Source: CAYZPB01 sp964480445
GTDB taxonomy: Bacteria > Bacillota > Bacilli > Tepidibacillales > Tepidibacillaceae
Length of the DNA: 16,446 nt
Assembly (NCBI GenBank): GCA_964480445.1
Contig: CAYZPB010000021.1
Location: 1-16,446 of the forward strand
Reading direction: 5' to 3'
A model generated the notes under the pieces. It searched no databases. It worked only from the letters and a program-made list of their open reading frames with translations, and was not told the DNA's origin. A program made the position numbers and the translations under genes. Of this stretch, positions 1 to 7,319 are shown one piece after another (positions within the stretch are counted from its first letter, which is position 1; every line of letters starts with the position of its first letter).

Positions 1-115
1 ATTCAAGATTAAAGGCAACACAAGAAGTACCAATACCGCCGAAAATATTCATTAAAACAGCTAGAGCAAAAAGGATTAAACCAATCCAAAGAACGATACC
101 TCTTTTATTTTTCAT
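1..115 (-). CDS. Small membrane protein, 3' part cut by window edge
   Basis: Only the first 38 residues are inside the window. An ATG at 113-115 is preceded by a strong AGGAGG at 123-128 with a 7-base spacer, so the start is well supported. The visible part begins with MKNKRG (short basic N-terminus), then one hydrophobic membrane segment of about 20 residues, then GGIGTSCVAFN. From memory, similar N-termini (a membrane helix followed by GGIGT[ST]CVAFN) occur in short multi-pass membrane proteins of unknown function in Firmicutes and Chloroflexi; I cannot verify this here. It lies 45 bases downstream of holA and has a possible promoter of its own, so it need not belong to the holA operon. No function is assigned. 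Confidence 0.7.
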   Translation of the reverse strand, partial: MKNKRGIVLWIGLILFALAVLMNIFGGIGTSCVAFNLE

Positions 116-122
116 AATTCAT

Positions 123-143
123 CCTCCTCTCACTTCTATTATA
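123..143 (-). promoter_or_regulatory. -10 element and RBS for the small membrane protein gene
   Basis: On the minus strand, between the holA stop and the next start, there is a perfect TATAAT (138-143), followed about 10 bases later by AGGAGG (123-128) and then the ATG. I see no good -35 hexamer 16-18 bases upstream, so the promoter call is tentative. The RBS is strong. Confidence 0.4.
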
Positions 144-160
144 GCCTATAATTCAGTCTG

Positions 161-1144
161 TTAGATGGAATTTATATAAAATATGAACATCTCAATCGCG
201 AGATTTTTATCAAGCTGTCCTGACTTAATCTGATAATCAAGGTCTGCTAGCTTCATCATTATCTGTTGTAGTTGTTGCTCGGTAAAACGTCGCCCCTGAC
301 CAAGTGCTAACTTGACCGCATATGGATGGACTGCAAGCTGCGATGCTATGTCCCTCTCTGAATAACCAGTCCGCGCAGCTTCTTTGGCCAGCAGCATAAT
401 CCGAAACTGCCGGGCTAATAGTGCCAGAATTTTAATCGGCTCCTCCTTATTCTTTTCTAAGTCAGAAAGTAACTGAAAGGCTTGCTGCATCTGCAGATTA
501 GCCACCGCATCAATCAGCAGAAATATATTATTCTCCAGTTGTCGTGATGTTAATTCGTCAACGACCTCCTCGGTAATTTCGCTACCTTGTCCGACATAAA
601 GAGCCATTTTTTCAACTTCCTGTGAAAGTTGTTGTAGCTCCTTCCCAGCTTTATGTACCAAAAACTGCGCCGTCTCTCCATCTATTCTAGCACCAGCTAA
701 ATCTGCTTTCTTCACCACCCAAGCCATTAGCAGATAATCGTTTAGAGCCGCAAACTCGCGGACTTGAGCTTTTTCACGCATCTTTTTAACAATTCGTCGT
801 CGATCATCCAGTTTCTCATATTCCACCACAAAAACAATTGTGCTATAGCTTACCGGATCTCCCAAGTAGCGCTCAAGCTCAGCCATGTCGTGTTCGATTG
901 TCTTAGGCAATCTTTGCGCAGTAAAAAGTGCACCACCCCTTACAACTATCAGCTTATGAGCTGACATAAAGGGCGGTGTTTCCGCCTCTTGAACAACCTC
1001 CTCAATTGGCATGAGATTAAGGTTGCAACTAATTAAATTCAGCTCACGATCCTCCTGGGGGACTAGGGCATTAGTCAAACGTCTAAGTTCATCTTCAATC
1101 AAATAACTTTCTGTCCCGTAAAACAGATAAATCTGTGACTCCAT
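161..1144 (-). CDS. holA: DNA polymerase III subunit delta
   Basis: This is the clamp-loader delta subunit, which opens the beta sliding clamp during replication. The 327 residues match the usual family length of about 320-350. The N-terminus (IYLFYGTESYLIEDEL) is the typical start of the delta AAA+ fold, which has no functional Walker A motif. The C-terminal collar domain ends with a typical DLDYQIKSG followed by an IEMFIF segment. The ATG at 1144 has an AGAGGT ribosome site at 1153-1158. The gene begins 12 bases after the anti-sigma stop and is presumably co-transcribed with it. In Bacillus holA (yqeN) lies downstream of comEC; here the order is kept but a sigma/anti-sigma pair sits between them. 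rpsT, which often follows holA, is not seen. Confidence 0.95.
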   Translation of the reverse strand: MESQIYLFYGTESYLIEDELRRLTNALVPQEDRELNLISCNLNLMPIEEVVQEAETPPFMSAHKLIVVRGGALFTAQRLPKTIEHDMAELERYLGDPVSYSTIVFVVEYEKLDDRRRIVKKMREKAQVREFAALNDYLLMAWVVKKADLAGARIDGETAQFLVHKAGKELQQLSQEVEKMALYVGQGSEITEEVVDELTSRQLENNIFLLIDAVANLQMQQAFQLLSDLEKNKEEPIKILALLARQFRIMLLAKEAARTGYSERDIASQLAVHPYAVKLALGQGRRFTEQQLQQIMMKLADLDYQIKSGQLDKNLAIEMFIFYINSI

Positions 1145-1156
1145 TCACTATTACCT

Positions 1157-1918
1157 CTATTCTAATTCTATTTCAGATTTTTCTAGCTGCTCCACTTCCT
1201 GTGTCAGTAGATTAACCTGATAATTAACTAGATTATCTCCCTCGGCTGAATACAGTTTGTAAACCAAAATATCTCCATCTAAAAGCTGATAGTCTACGCG
1301 AACACCGTCTAACCAGCTATCCGTACGAAACACCTCAAGTCCGGAGCTATAGACAACCAGCTCATTGGCAAAAATTTGAACTCGATATTTACTGCTTTCG
1401 CTAATTTGGTCATTGTCACGAAAATCAATTGCTGGTTCTATAAGGTTCTCTCCTGCCCGCTGTCCTTCTGCATAACTATTTAGTAAAGCATCCTCACCTG
1501 CTTCTTGATTTAAATTGTAGCTAATACCAATTCCAACTGGCACCATTATCAGAATCACTGCAACTGCTACACCGTAGCGTCTAGCCCAATCCAGTCCTAT
1601 AAAACGCCCCCACCAGCCAATATTCTTCTCGATCTTTTCAGTAGACAGCTGTTCCTCTAAGCTTTCCCGACGTTTCTTAGCAATTTTTTCTATATCAGGT
1701 ATGATTTCCGCAAGTAAATTAGGCTCAGTTAAATTTGTGTGTGCCCCTGTAGTTGCAATACTAGCTAGTTTATCCTCTAACTCCAACATTTGAACCCGAT
1801 ACTCAGCACAGTCGGCACAATCCGCTATATGTAAAATTAACTGCTCTTGCTCCCCACTAGTTAATGTAGAATCAAGTTCCTGCTGAATTAATCTATTAAT
1901 TATTTGGCATTCATTCAC
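1157..1918 (-). CDS. Membrane anti-sigma factor with zinc-finger (ZAS) domain
   Basis: The predicted product is 253 residues. The N-terminal cytoplasmic domain carries the zinc-associated anti-sigma signature: C4, then H30-x3-C34-x2-C37 (HIADCADC). A charged linker follows, then one membrane helix (YGVAVAVILIMVPVGIGISY, roughly residues 115-134), then an extracytoplasmic domain of about 110 residues that I do not recognise. This is the architecture of a regulator that holds an ECF sigma factor at the membrane until a signal releases it. I chose the GTG at 1916-1918 because AGGGAGG lies 8 bases upstream and the start overlaps the sigma stop by 8 bases, the usual translational coupling. An upstream ATG at 1966 would add 16 residues and a 56-base overlap, with no matching ribosome site. 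It certainly partners the preceding sigma factor; the signal is unknown. Confidence 0.88.
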   Translation of the reverse strand: MNECQIINRLIQQELDSTLTSGEQEQLILHIADCADCAEYRVQMLELEDKLASIATTGAHTNLTEPNLLAEIIPDIEKIAKKRRESLEEQLSTEKIEKNIGWWGRFIGLDWARRYGVAVAVILIMVPVGIGISYNLNQEAGEDALLNSYAEGQRAGENLIEPAIDFRDNDQISESSKYRVQIFANELVVYSSGLEVFRTDSWLDGVRVDYQLLDGDILVYKLYSAEGDNLVNYQVNLLTQEVEQLEKSEIELE

Positions 1919-2465
1919 TCCGGCCACCTCCCTGGTAGTACTCCTTATATATCCGCTCACGTCCACGAAATAGGTGCGACTTCACAGTATTAAGTGGAAT
2001 GTTTAGCGTTTCAGAAATTTCTTTATAAGAAAATTCCTGTAGATAACGCAGTATCATCACGTCTCGCATCAAGTCGGGCAAGGTATTTATTATTTCAATT
2101 ACATCTTCAGTAACTAAATTATTAGTAATCTCCTGTTCAAGATCGACCTTGGCAATCAGCACCAGCTCAGCACCCTCAATTGATAGACTCTCTTTTTTGC
2201 TGCGAAAGTAGTCCTTGCAGAGATTAATTGTGATCCGTTGAGCCCAGGTTTTGAACTGTGCCTGTCCATTAAAAGTGTCAAGCTTTGTGTATATGCGAAT
2301 CATTGCTTCTTGTGCGATATCCTTCGCATCGTGCTCATTTTTCATATAATAAAAGGCCGTATTATAAATTGGCCGTTCCACAGCTTGTAAAAGCTCAACC
2401 ATTGCCCCCTGATCGCCAGCTTTTGCCTGCTCAATCAGTCTTTCTTCTTCAGCACGTCTTTCCAC
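1911..2465 (-). CDS. ECF-family RNA polymerase sigma factor
   Basis: The product has 184 residues, typical of extracytoplasmic-function sigma factors. Region 2 spans about residues 25-92, with the core-binding and -10-reading part around DAKDIAQEAMIRIYTKL and FKTWAQRITINLCKDYFR. Region 4 spans about 122-173 and contains the -35-reading helix-turn-helix (YKEISETLNIPLNTVKSHLFRGRERI region). There is no region 1.1 or 3. The start is GTG at 2463-2465, with AAGGAG at 2474-2479 and an 8-base spacer. It begins 36 bases after comEC and overlaps its anti-sigma factor, so it probably shares the comEC transcript. I cannot identify its regulon. ECF factors usually activate their own promoter, but no convincing ECF-type promoter was recognised upstream. 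Confidence 0.95.
   Translation of the reverse strand: MERRAEEERLIEQAKAGDQGAMVELLQAVERPIYNTAFYYMKNEHDAKDIAQEAMIRIYTKLDTFNGQAQFKTWAQRITINLCKDYFRSKKESLSIEGAELVLIAKVDLEQEITNNLVTEDVIEIINTLPDLMRDVMILRYLQEFSYKEISETLNIPLNTVKSHLFRGRERIYKEYYQGGGRSE
1927..1933 (-). promoter_or_regulatory. RBS that fixes the anti-sigma start
   Basis: AGGGAGG on the minus strand lies inside the 3' end of the sigma gene, 8 bases before the GTG at 1918. It supports the GTG start over the upstream ATG at 1966 and implies coupled translation of the pair. Confidence 0.7.
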
Positions 2466-2501
2466 TGCGCCTACTCCTTTCTTAATAGACGCACGACCCT
2501 G

Positions 2502-5021
2502 TCAAAATGTTTCAGCAAGGCGGCGCCCAAACTGCGATATTTGAACTTTATCCTTTAAAATCTCTACAAGTACAGCACCTTGCAAGTCGGTTCGCCAAAG
2601 GTCTACCTCTTTCGATATGAGTCGCTCTAGTACCTCCGCCGCAGGGTGTCCGTAAGTATTATTTAAACCTACAGATATTATAGCATTATTTGGCTGTAGC
2701 GTGGCGAGCCATCTTTCAGTTGTTGATGTCCGGCTACCATGGTGTCCAACTTTCAAAATATCAACAACTGGTAGTTGATACTTGTCCAGCAACAACTCCT
2801 CGCCAGCCTGTTCAATATCGGCAGCGAAAAATATTTTCTTGTTATTAAACTCAGCTATAACCGCGAAACTGTGATCATTTGATTTTGTAGAGTAAGGAAT
2901 TACGGCCGGCAGTAACAGAAGCGTACTGCTGTTATCAATTTCGATACTTACAGCCTGTTCGACATGATAAACAGGAATTTGTTTTATTTTAATAATTGCC
3001 GCAAGTTGCTGTCCTAAATCAGTCCGAGGGAAGCCAGAAGGAACAATAAAGATACCTACTTCAATCCGCTCTAAAACTGCAAAGAAGCCACCCATATGGT
3101 CTATGTCCTCATGTGTTAGTAAGGCGTAGTCAAGTCGCTTAACACCTTGATAACGTAGGTAGGGCCAGACAATATTTTTGCCTACTTCAAAAGGATTCGC
3201 TCGCAGCTGCCAGCTTTCTTTAGGGAAATCAAAAGTCCCTCCACTGTCAATTAATAGCGTGCGATTTGTAGTTGTTTTAATAAATGAGCTATCACCCTGT
3301 CCAACATCAATAAAGGTAATACTGATCGGATTAGGAATTAGAATAATTATAATTAGTATCGTGCTTAGTACAAGGACTGTAATTTTTTCAGCAATAAAAA
3401 TCAGTCGTTTTCGGGCGGCAGCAATAAAGGATTCCTTTATTTGCTTACGAAAGATTAACCAAATTATAAGAATGTATATAAATAAAACCAGATAGCCTGA
3501 GAAAATATTACCATAGATGTGCAAGTTGATCAGATTGGCGCACCACTCAATAAATTGAAAGAGTATCTGCAAGAATGTAGACATTATTTTAGCTGGTAAA
3601 AGCGCAAGCGAAATTTTTATTGTCCCCAGAACAAGAATCAATAAAGCAAAGGGTAAAATCAACGAACTAAATAAAGGCACAATTAAGAAGTTTGCGAACC
3701 AGGAAATAAGCGAATATTGATGGAAATTATAGAAAATTATTGGAAAAGAGGCAAGCTGCGTAGTCGCGACTAAGGCTAATGCACTAAGCACTTTCGACTG
3801 CCAAATTGAATCTGGGCCTAGCAACTCCTTGAGCCGCTGCTTTAGCTCAGGATAGGCAAAGAGAATAGAAAATGTAATCGTAAAAGATAACTGAAAACCG
3901 ACATTGTAAATCCAGAGCGGGCTATAAAGTGTCATTACAATAAGTGCAACACCGATTGCTTGTAGTGAAGCAATTCTATTCTGGTAGATAATTCCGTAGA
4001 GCATTAATAGGCTCATAATTGTTGCTCGCACGACAGAAGGTCGCAAACCAATCAAGATTAAATATACAATAAGAACCAACATCACGGTTGCAGCAGCATT
4101 TTCTCGCGTCATTCGCAGGCGCAATAAAATACCAAATAACAAAAAAGTAATAATTGACAGGTGTAAGCCGGAAATTGCCAGGATATGACTGAGACCTGTA
4201 ATGGCAAAACTTTCTCTTAACTCAGCAGGAATATCTCCCGATTCACCGAGCAGAATCGATTTTAGAAAGCCAGCCTCAGCCTGAGTGAATAATTCAGCGA
4301 AGGTATTATTAAGTGTTCTACGTGCGATGTTTAAGCGGTGATCGACAGCTGAGCTTGCAGAAAGCAAAATCTCATCGATCCCAATTACAACTATTTTGTG
4401 ATAAACGTGTTCCCGCGCTAAATATGCCTGATAATCAAACTGTCCAGGATTGCTTGAGAGATTAATTTCAACGAAACTTCCATTAAGCATAATCCCCATA
4501 CCGCGTTCCCACTGGGCAACAGTTTCTAAATCCGCTTTCTCTTGCAAGTAAAGATGAACGAGCACCCGCTCCTTCGTCGCAAGCTCCTGCTCTCGCCCCA
4601 CAGCCCAGTTCGCGCCCACTGGTCGCAACATAAACTTCAGCAGGTCTCCGTTTAGCACTGGTTCCGTATCAATGTAACCGCGCAGTTCCAGCTCTACACC
4701 AACTAAGGAACCATCACTATCACCACTAGCTGCGCTAATTACTCCACTGGCCACTGCCTGTTCGTACAATACCGACTGATGTGACAGGTTATGTTGCTGA
4801 TCGCGCGCAATTCCTAATAAGAGAAAGCCACATAAGAATATAAGCAACCAGCGTCGGGAGCGCGCAATAAACAAACGGTAGGAAGCGATGATGAACAAGG
4901 TCCCAATTATAAATGCAGGCACGGCGATTAGCCATGCCTGCATCAACCATTCCCCAATTATTAAACCGCCTAACCAGGCGATTGCAATAAATAATAGCGG
5001 ATATCTGCTTATTATCTCCAT
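2502..5021 (-). CDS. comEC: DNA uptake channel protein ComEC/Rec2
   Basis: This polytopic membrane protein forms the channel that imports single-stranded DNA during natural transformation. At 839 residues it is full length. The N-terminus has membrane helices (about 8-70), followed by an extracytoplasmic soluble region (about 95-215). The Competence core follows, with the conserved GLSHILAISGLHLS at 276-289 and helices to about 525. The C-terminus is a metallo-beta-lactamase-like domain with DVGQGDS (572-578), HEDIDH (637-642) and GHHGS (759-763); this domain is thought to degrade the non-transported strand. The usual metal ligands are present, so it looks active. The ATG at 5019-5021 lacks a close ribosome site (AGGT lies 14 bases away), so the exact start is less certain. 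comEA and comEB lie about 6 kb upstream rather than adjacent. Confidence 0.95.
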   Translation of the reverse strand: MEIISRYPLLFIAIAWLGGLIIGEWLMQAWLIAVPAFIIGTLFIIASYRLFIARSRRWLLIFLCGFLLLGIARDQQHNLSHQSVLYEQAVASGVISAASGDSDGSLVGVELELRGYIDTEPVLNGDLLKFMLRPVGANWAVGREQELATKERVLVHLYLQEKADLETVAQWERGMGIMLNGSFVEINLSSNPGQFDYQAYLAREHVYHKIVVIGIDEILLSASSAVDHRLNIARRTLNNTFAELFTQAEAGFLKSILLGESGDIPAELRESFAITGLSHILAISGLHLSIITFLLFGILLRLRMTRENAAATVMLVLIVYLILIGLRPSVVRATIMSLLMLYGIIYQNRIASLQAIGVALIVMTLYSPLWIYNVGFQLSFTITFSILFAYPELKQRLKELLGPDSIWQSKVLSALALVATTQLASFPIIFYNFHQYSLISWFANFLIVPLFSSLILPFALLILVLGTIKISLALLPAKIMSTFLQILFQFIEWCANLINLHIYGNIFSGYLVLFIYILIIWLIFRKQIKESFIAAARKRLIFIAEKITVLVLSTILIIIILIPNPISITFIDVGQGDSSFIKTTTNRTLLIDSGGTFDFPKESWQLRANPFEVGKNIVWPYLRYQGVKRLDYALLTHEDIDHMGGFFAVLERIEVGIFIVPSGFPRTDLGQQLAAIIKIKQIPVYHVEQAVSIEIDNSSTLLLLPAVIPYSTKSNDHSFAVIAEFNNKKIFFAADIEQAGEELLLDKYQLPVVDILKVGHHGSRTSTTERWLATLQPNNAIISVGLNNTYGHPAAEVLERLISKEVDLWRTDLQGAVLVEILKDKVQISQFGRRLAETF

Positions 5022-5071
5022 ACTATTATATTCAGACCTGCAGGGTTAAATCCTTTAATTTATAGCAACAA

Positions 5072-6105
5072 CTACTCTCCACTCTTTAACGTAACAAGCA
5101 CTAGCTCCGGCCGATTAAAAATCCGAATGTGCACAGTGTGATTCCCCAGTCCTCGGTTAATAATCATCGTCGAGCCATCCTTTTCAAAACGACCGGCATC
5201 ATATTTTGGAAAGAAGCTACCAATATCTGTTGAAATTAAGCCGCCTATAAATGGTATTCTTATTATACCGCCATGAGTATGCCCAACCAGTATTAAATCG
5301 GCTCCCCAATCCACAAAATCCTTAAATTCATCAGGTGTGTGGTTTAACAAAATATTTACTTCCTCTCCTGCGGGCTCCTCTAAACGGTTGCCAANNNNNN
5401 NNNNNNNNNNNNNNNNNNNNNNNNNNNNNNNNNNNNNNNNNNNNNNNNNNNNNNNNNNNNNNNNNNNNNNNNNNNNNNNNNNNNNNNNNNNNNNTGGTTT
5501 AACAAAATATTTACTTCCTCTCCTGCGGGCTCCTCTAAACGGTTGCCAATGAACATCTCACCACTCGATTTATCCAACAGTCCATAAATATTGATTGCGG
5601 AGTCACCACGTACAAGTTGTGACTTTTCATCGTTGAGCACAATTACGCCCAAATCCGAAAGTCTTTGTTCATAGGCCGCCTTTGTGCCTTTAATTCCATG
5701 CTTATTACGATCCGTATAATACCTGGCCTCTTCGTGTCCACCTGTAATATAATAAACAGGGTAGCGTCCATCTAACTCTTTTAATAAAGTTATTAACTCT
5801 TCGCCATCGTCAGCAGGAGTATTGGTGCGCATATCTCCGGTCATCACAATAATATCGGGATTGGTCTCATCAATCTTTCTAATCAAGTAATTACTATCTC
5901 TACCAAAAGATTTGCCATGCAAGTCTGACAATTGTAAAATTCTAAAACCTTCAAACTCTGCCGGCAATTTATTTAGATAAATATCCTCTTCAGTTACCGA
6001 AATCCAGTTTAGTTGCAGAAAAAGAAAGAGTATAATTGCGACGATTATTATCAATGCGATATACAACTTATTCCGCCCTTTCTTGAATGTCTTTGCTTTG
6101 CTCAT
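5072..6105 (-). CDS. Membrane-anchored metallophosphoesterase (split by assembly gap)
   Basis: Read from 6105, the gene runs into 100 N and resumes on the other side. Collapsing the duplicated 55 bp plus the N run removes 155 bases and leaves 879, a 292-residue protein in one frame. It has an N-terminal membrane anchor (about 13-33), then a calcineurin-like phosphoesterase domain resembling the YkuE/YaeI group. Motifs in collapsed numbering are D61-x-H63 (SDLHG), GD at 90-91, GGHE at 122-125, NHTPD from 203, and GHTHGG at 223-228. The third motif is normally GNH[DE]; Asn is replaced by Gly here. Family members act on phosphoesters such as lipid intermediates; the substrate here is unknown. 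The ATG has GGAG at 6110-6113 and overlaps the preceding protease gene by 38 bases, so the two are probably coupled. Confidence 0.85.
5340..5394. repeat. 55-bp direct repeat, left of the N gap
   Basis: The 55 bases ending at the gap are identical to the 55 bases immediately after it (5495-5549). The repeat starts tggtttaacaaaat and ends cggttgccaa. Both copies translate within the metallophosphoesterase frame. It is most simply the same sequence at the ends of two contigs, not a biological repeat. Confidence 0.9.
5395..5494. other. Assembly gap of 100 N
   Basis: Exactly 100 N, the conventional filler for a gap of unknown size. Because the flanks share 55 bp and the collapsed reading frame is intact, the true gap is probably absent (overlapping contigs). 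Confidence 0.97.
5495..5549. repeat. 55-bp direct repeat, right of the N gap
   Basis: Identical to 5340-5394. It carries the GNRLEEPAGEEVNILLN-coding stretch of the metallophosphoesterase, which continues directly into NHTPDEF on the other side once one copy is removed. Confidence 0.9.
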
Positions 6106-7258
6106 TATTCTCCATCCTTTCCATTACCCAGTCTGCCAGCATTAGTTCCATCTCGGCCTCGCCTTTATTAGGATAAGTATCATACATTTTTATAAGTAGC
6201 TTATATTGCTCCTCTGCTTTTTTTAGATCCTTATTATAAAATGCCTCATAGGCTAGCATCAACCTAGTTTTGTTCAGCATAAACTTAGACTGCTTAATAT
6301 ATTTCTGTAATGTTTCTGTGTATAACCGGTCAATGAGATCCTTATTATTATCACCAATTAGCTCCAGAAATATCCGTTCACTATTAATCTCGTAGACATA
6401 TAAGGGTAGTAACTTATTAAAATACGGCACCAAAGATTCTAACGTTGCTCTTGCATTGACAAAATCTTTATTATCCAAATACCAATTATGCTCGATTAAC
6501 TTAATACCAGTATTAAGTGGATTACTAAGGTCAGCATCAACTGGTAATTCAAGTTTTTCCTTATCTAAATCTTTTAGTCGCATACCCATTGACTGGAGCC
6601 CATTGATTCTTAGTTGTAGATAAAAGCCCTCTCTTGCAGTAGCATCATTTCTCATCGATAATATGTTTGAAGCGTCATTAGCAATGCCTCCAATTTTAAG
6701 TGGAATACCATTAGTCAAGATACCAATCACTCCAGCAATAATAAAAAGAACTAATAAAGCCCATACACCTGCGCTTAAATCATCGATCAGTATAATAGGC
6801 AAAAGTGCCAAGCTAGAAAAGATTAAATTAAAGAGTACCCCTCCCAAATTAAAAATCACATAAGGATACTCACCATCTTTCAACTCTGGCGGCATCATCA
6901 AACACTGGCCGCCAGTGCCAGGTATATTATACTTCTTTAATTTAAACTTCCCTTCCTCTCTTACCAGTGTAAGCGAACCCACTCGGAAAGAGACAAAGCC
7001 ATAACCGGAAACTAAGCCGAAAAACAGATGACCAAGCTCATGCAGCACAATCTGCACTAAGTAAGCAAGGATTAACAGAATAAATAGTACTATAAATATA
7101 AGCATACCAGTAAATACATTATCTGTCCAGCCATAATAGGCAAAAAGCTCACCGGAGATTAATGCTAAGACTATACCAAGTAAAATAAACACAGCTATAA
7201 AACCTATGATTCCTAGTGACCTTCTAATCCTATCCACTATTTTATCCCCTAATTTCAT
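6068..7258 (-). CDS. M50-like (site-2-protease type) membrane metalloprotease
   Basis: The product has 396 residues. Two or three membrane helices lead to a zinc motif in a helix, H73-E74-L-G-H77 (HELGHLFFGL). Further helices at about 135-182 precede the second motif, N183-G-I-P186...N194-D195, which corresponds to the NxxPxxxxxDG-type element holding the third zinc ligand of the S2P/M50 family. No PDZ domain is seen. The C-terminal part (about 210-396) is soluble, with helical, TPR-like character (EAFYNKDLKKAEEQYKLLI) and an acidic tail. The family cleaves membrane-embedded substrates; the substrate here is unknown. The ATG at 7258 has no good ribosome site, only AGG three bases upstream. 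A candidate promoter would put the transcript start almost at the ATG. Its 3' end overlaps the metallophosphoesterase start by 38 bases. Confidence 0.82.
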   Translation of the reverse strand: MKLGDKIVDRIRRSLGIIGFIAVFILLGIVLALISGELFAYYGWTDNVFTGMLIFIVLFILLILAYLVQIVLHELGHLFFGLVSGYGFVSFRVGSLTLVREEGKFKLKKYNIPGTGGQCLMMPPELKDGEYPYVIFNLGGVLFNLIFSSLALLPIILIDDLSAGVWALLVLFIIAGVIGILTNGIPLKIGGIANDASNILSMRNDATAREGFYLQLRINGLQSMGMRLKDLDKEKLELPVDADLSNPLNTGIKLIEHNWYLDNKDFVNARATLESLVPYFNKLLPLYVYEINSERIFLELIGDNNKDLIDRLYTETLQKYIKQSKFMLNKTRLMLAYEAFYNKDLKKAEEQYKLLIKMYDTYPNKGEAEMELMLADWVMERMENNEQSKDIQERAE

Positions 7259-7264
7259 ATACCT

Positions 7265-7293
7265 ATAATAGTTGCAACCTATAATAATTACAA
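7265..7293 (-). promoter_or_regulatory. Candidate promoter before the M50-like protease gene
   Basis: On the minus strand, TTGTAA (7288-7293) and TATTAT (7265-7270) are separated by exactly 17 bases, matching 4/6 and 5/6 of the SigA consensus. Transcription would start near 7258, essentially at the ATG, which would give a leaderless message and would explain the lack of a ribosome site. The 10-mer ACCTATAATA occurs twice here (7261-7270 and 7277-7286), separated by six bases. Not tested; AT-rich DNA gives such matches by chance. Confidence 0.3.
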
Positions 7294-7298
7294 TTTGC

Positions 7299-7319
7299 TC
7301 AAAGTGTCAGGCACCTTGA
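7299..7319. repeat. Short imperfect palindrome at the permease stop codon
   Basis: TCAAAGTG (7299-7306), loop TCAGG, CACCTTGA (7312-7319) form an 8-bp hairpin with one mismatch on the plus strand, which becomes a G-U wobble in the minus-strand transcript. The permease stop codon (7307-7309) lies in the loop. From memory, GTGTCAGGCACC-like motifs are dispersed repeats in several Firmicutes genomes. No T-run follows, so it is not an obvious terminator. Confidence 0.45.

Noticed and set aside
3178..3495. Plus-strand reading frame of 105 codons inside comEC
   Set aside because: It is antisense to a well-conserved gene. Its composition follows the comEC codons, and it has no ribosome site or recognisable domain.
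5072..5350. A separate 92-residue gene starting at a TTG at 5350
   Set aside because: It is the C-terminal part of the metallophosphoesterase, with GHTHGG and NHTPD. The apparent start is a Leu codon exposed by the assembly gap.
5340..5549. A genuine tandem duplication or an insertion inside the phosphoesterase gene
   Set aside because: The repeats abut the N run exactly on both sides, and collapsing them restores the frame. An assembly artefact explains this better.
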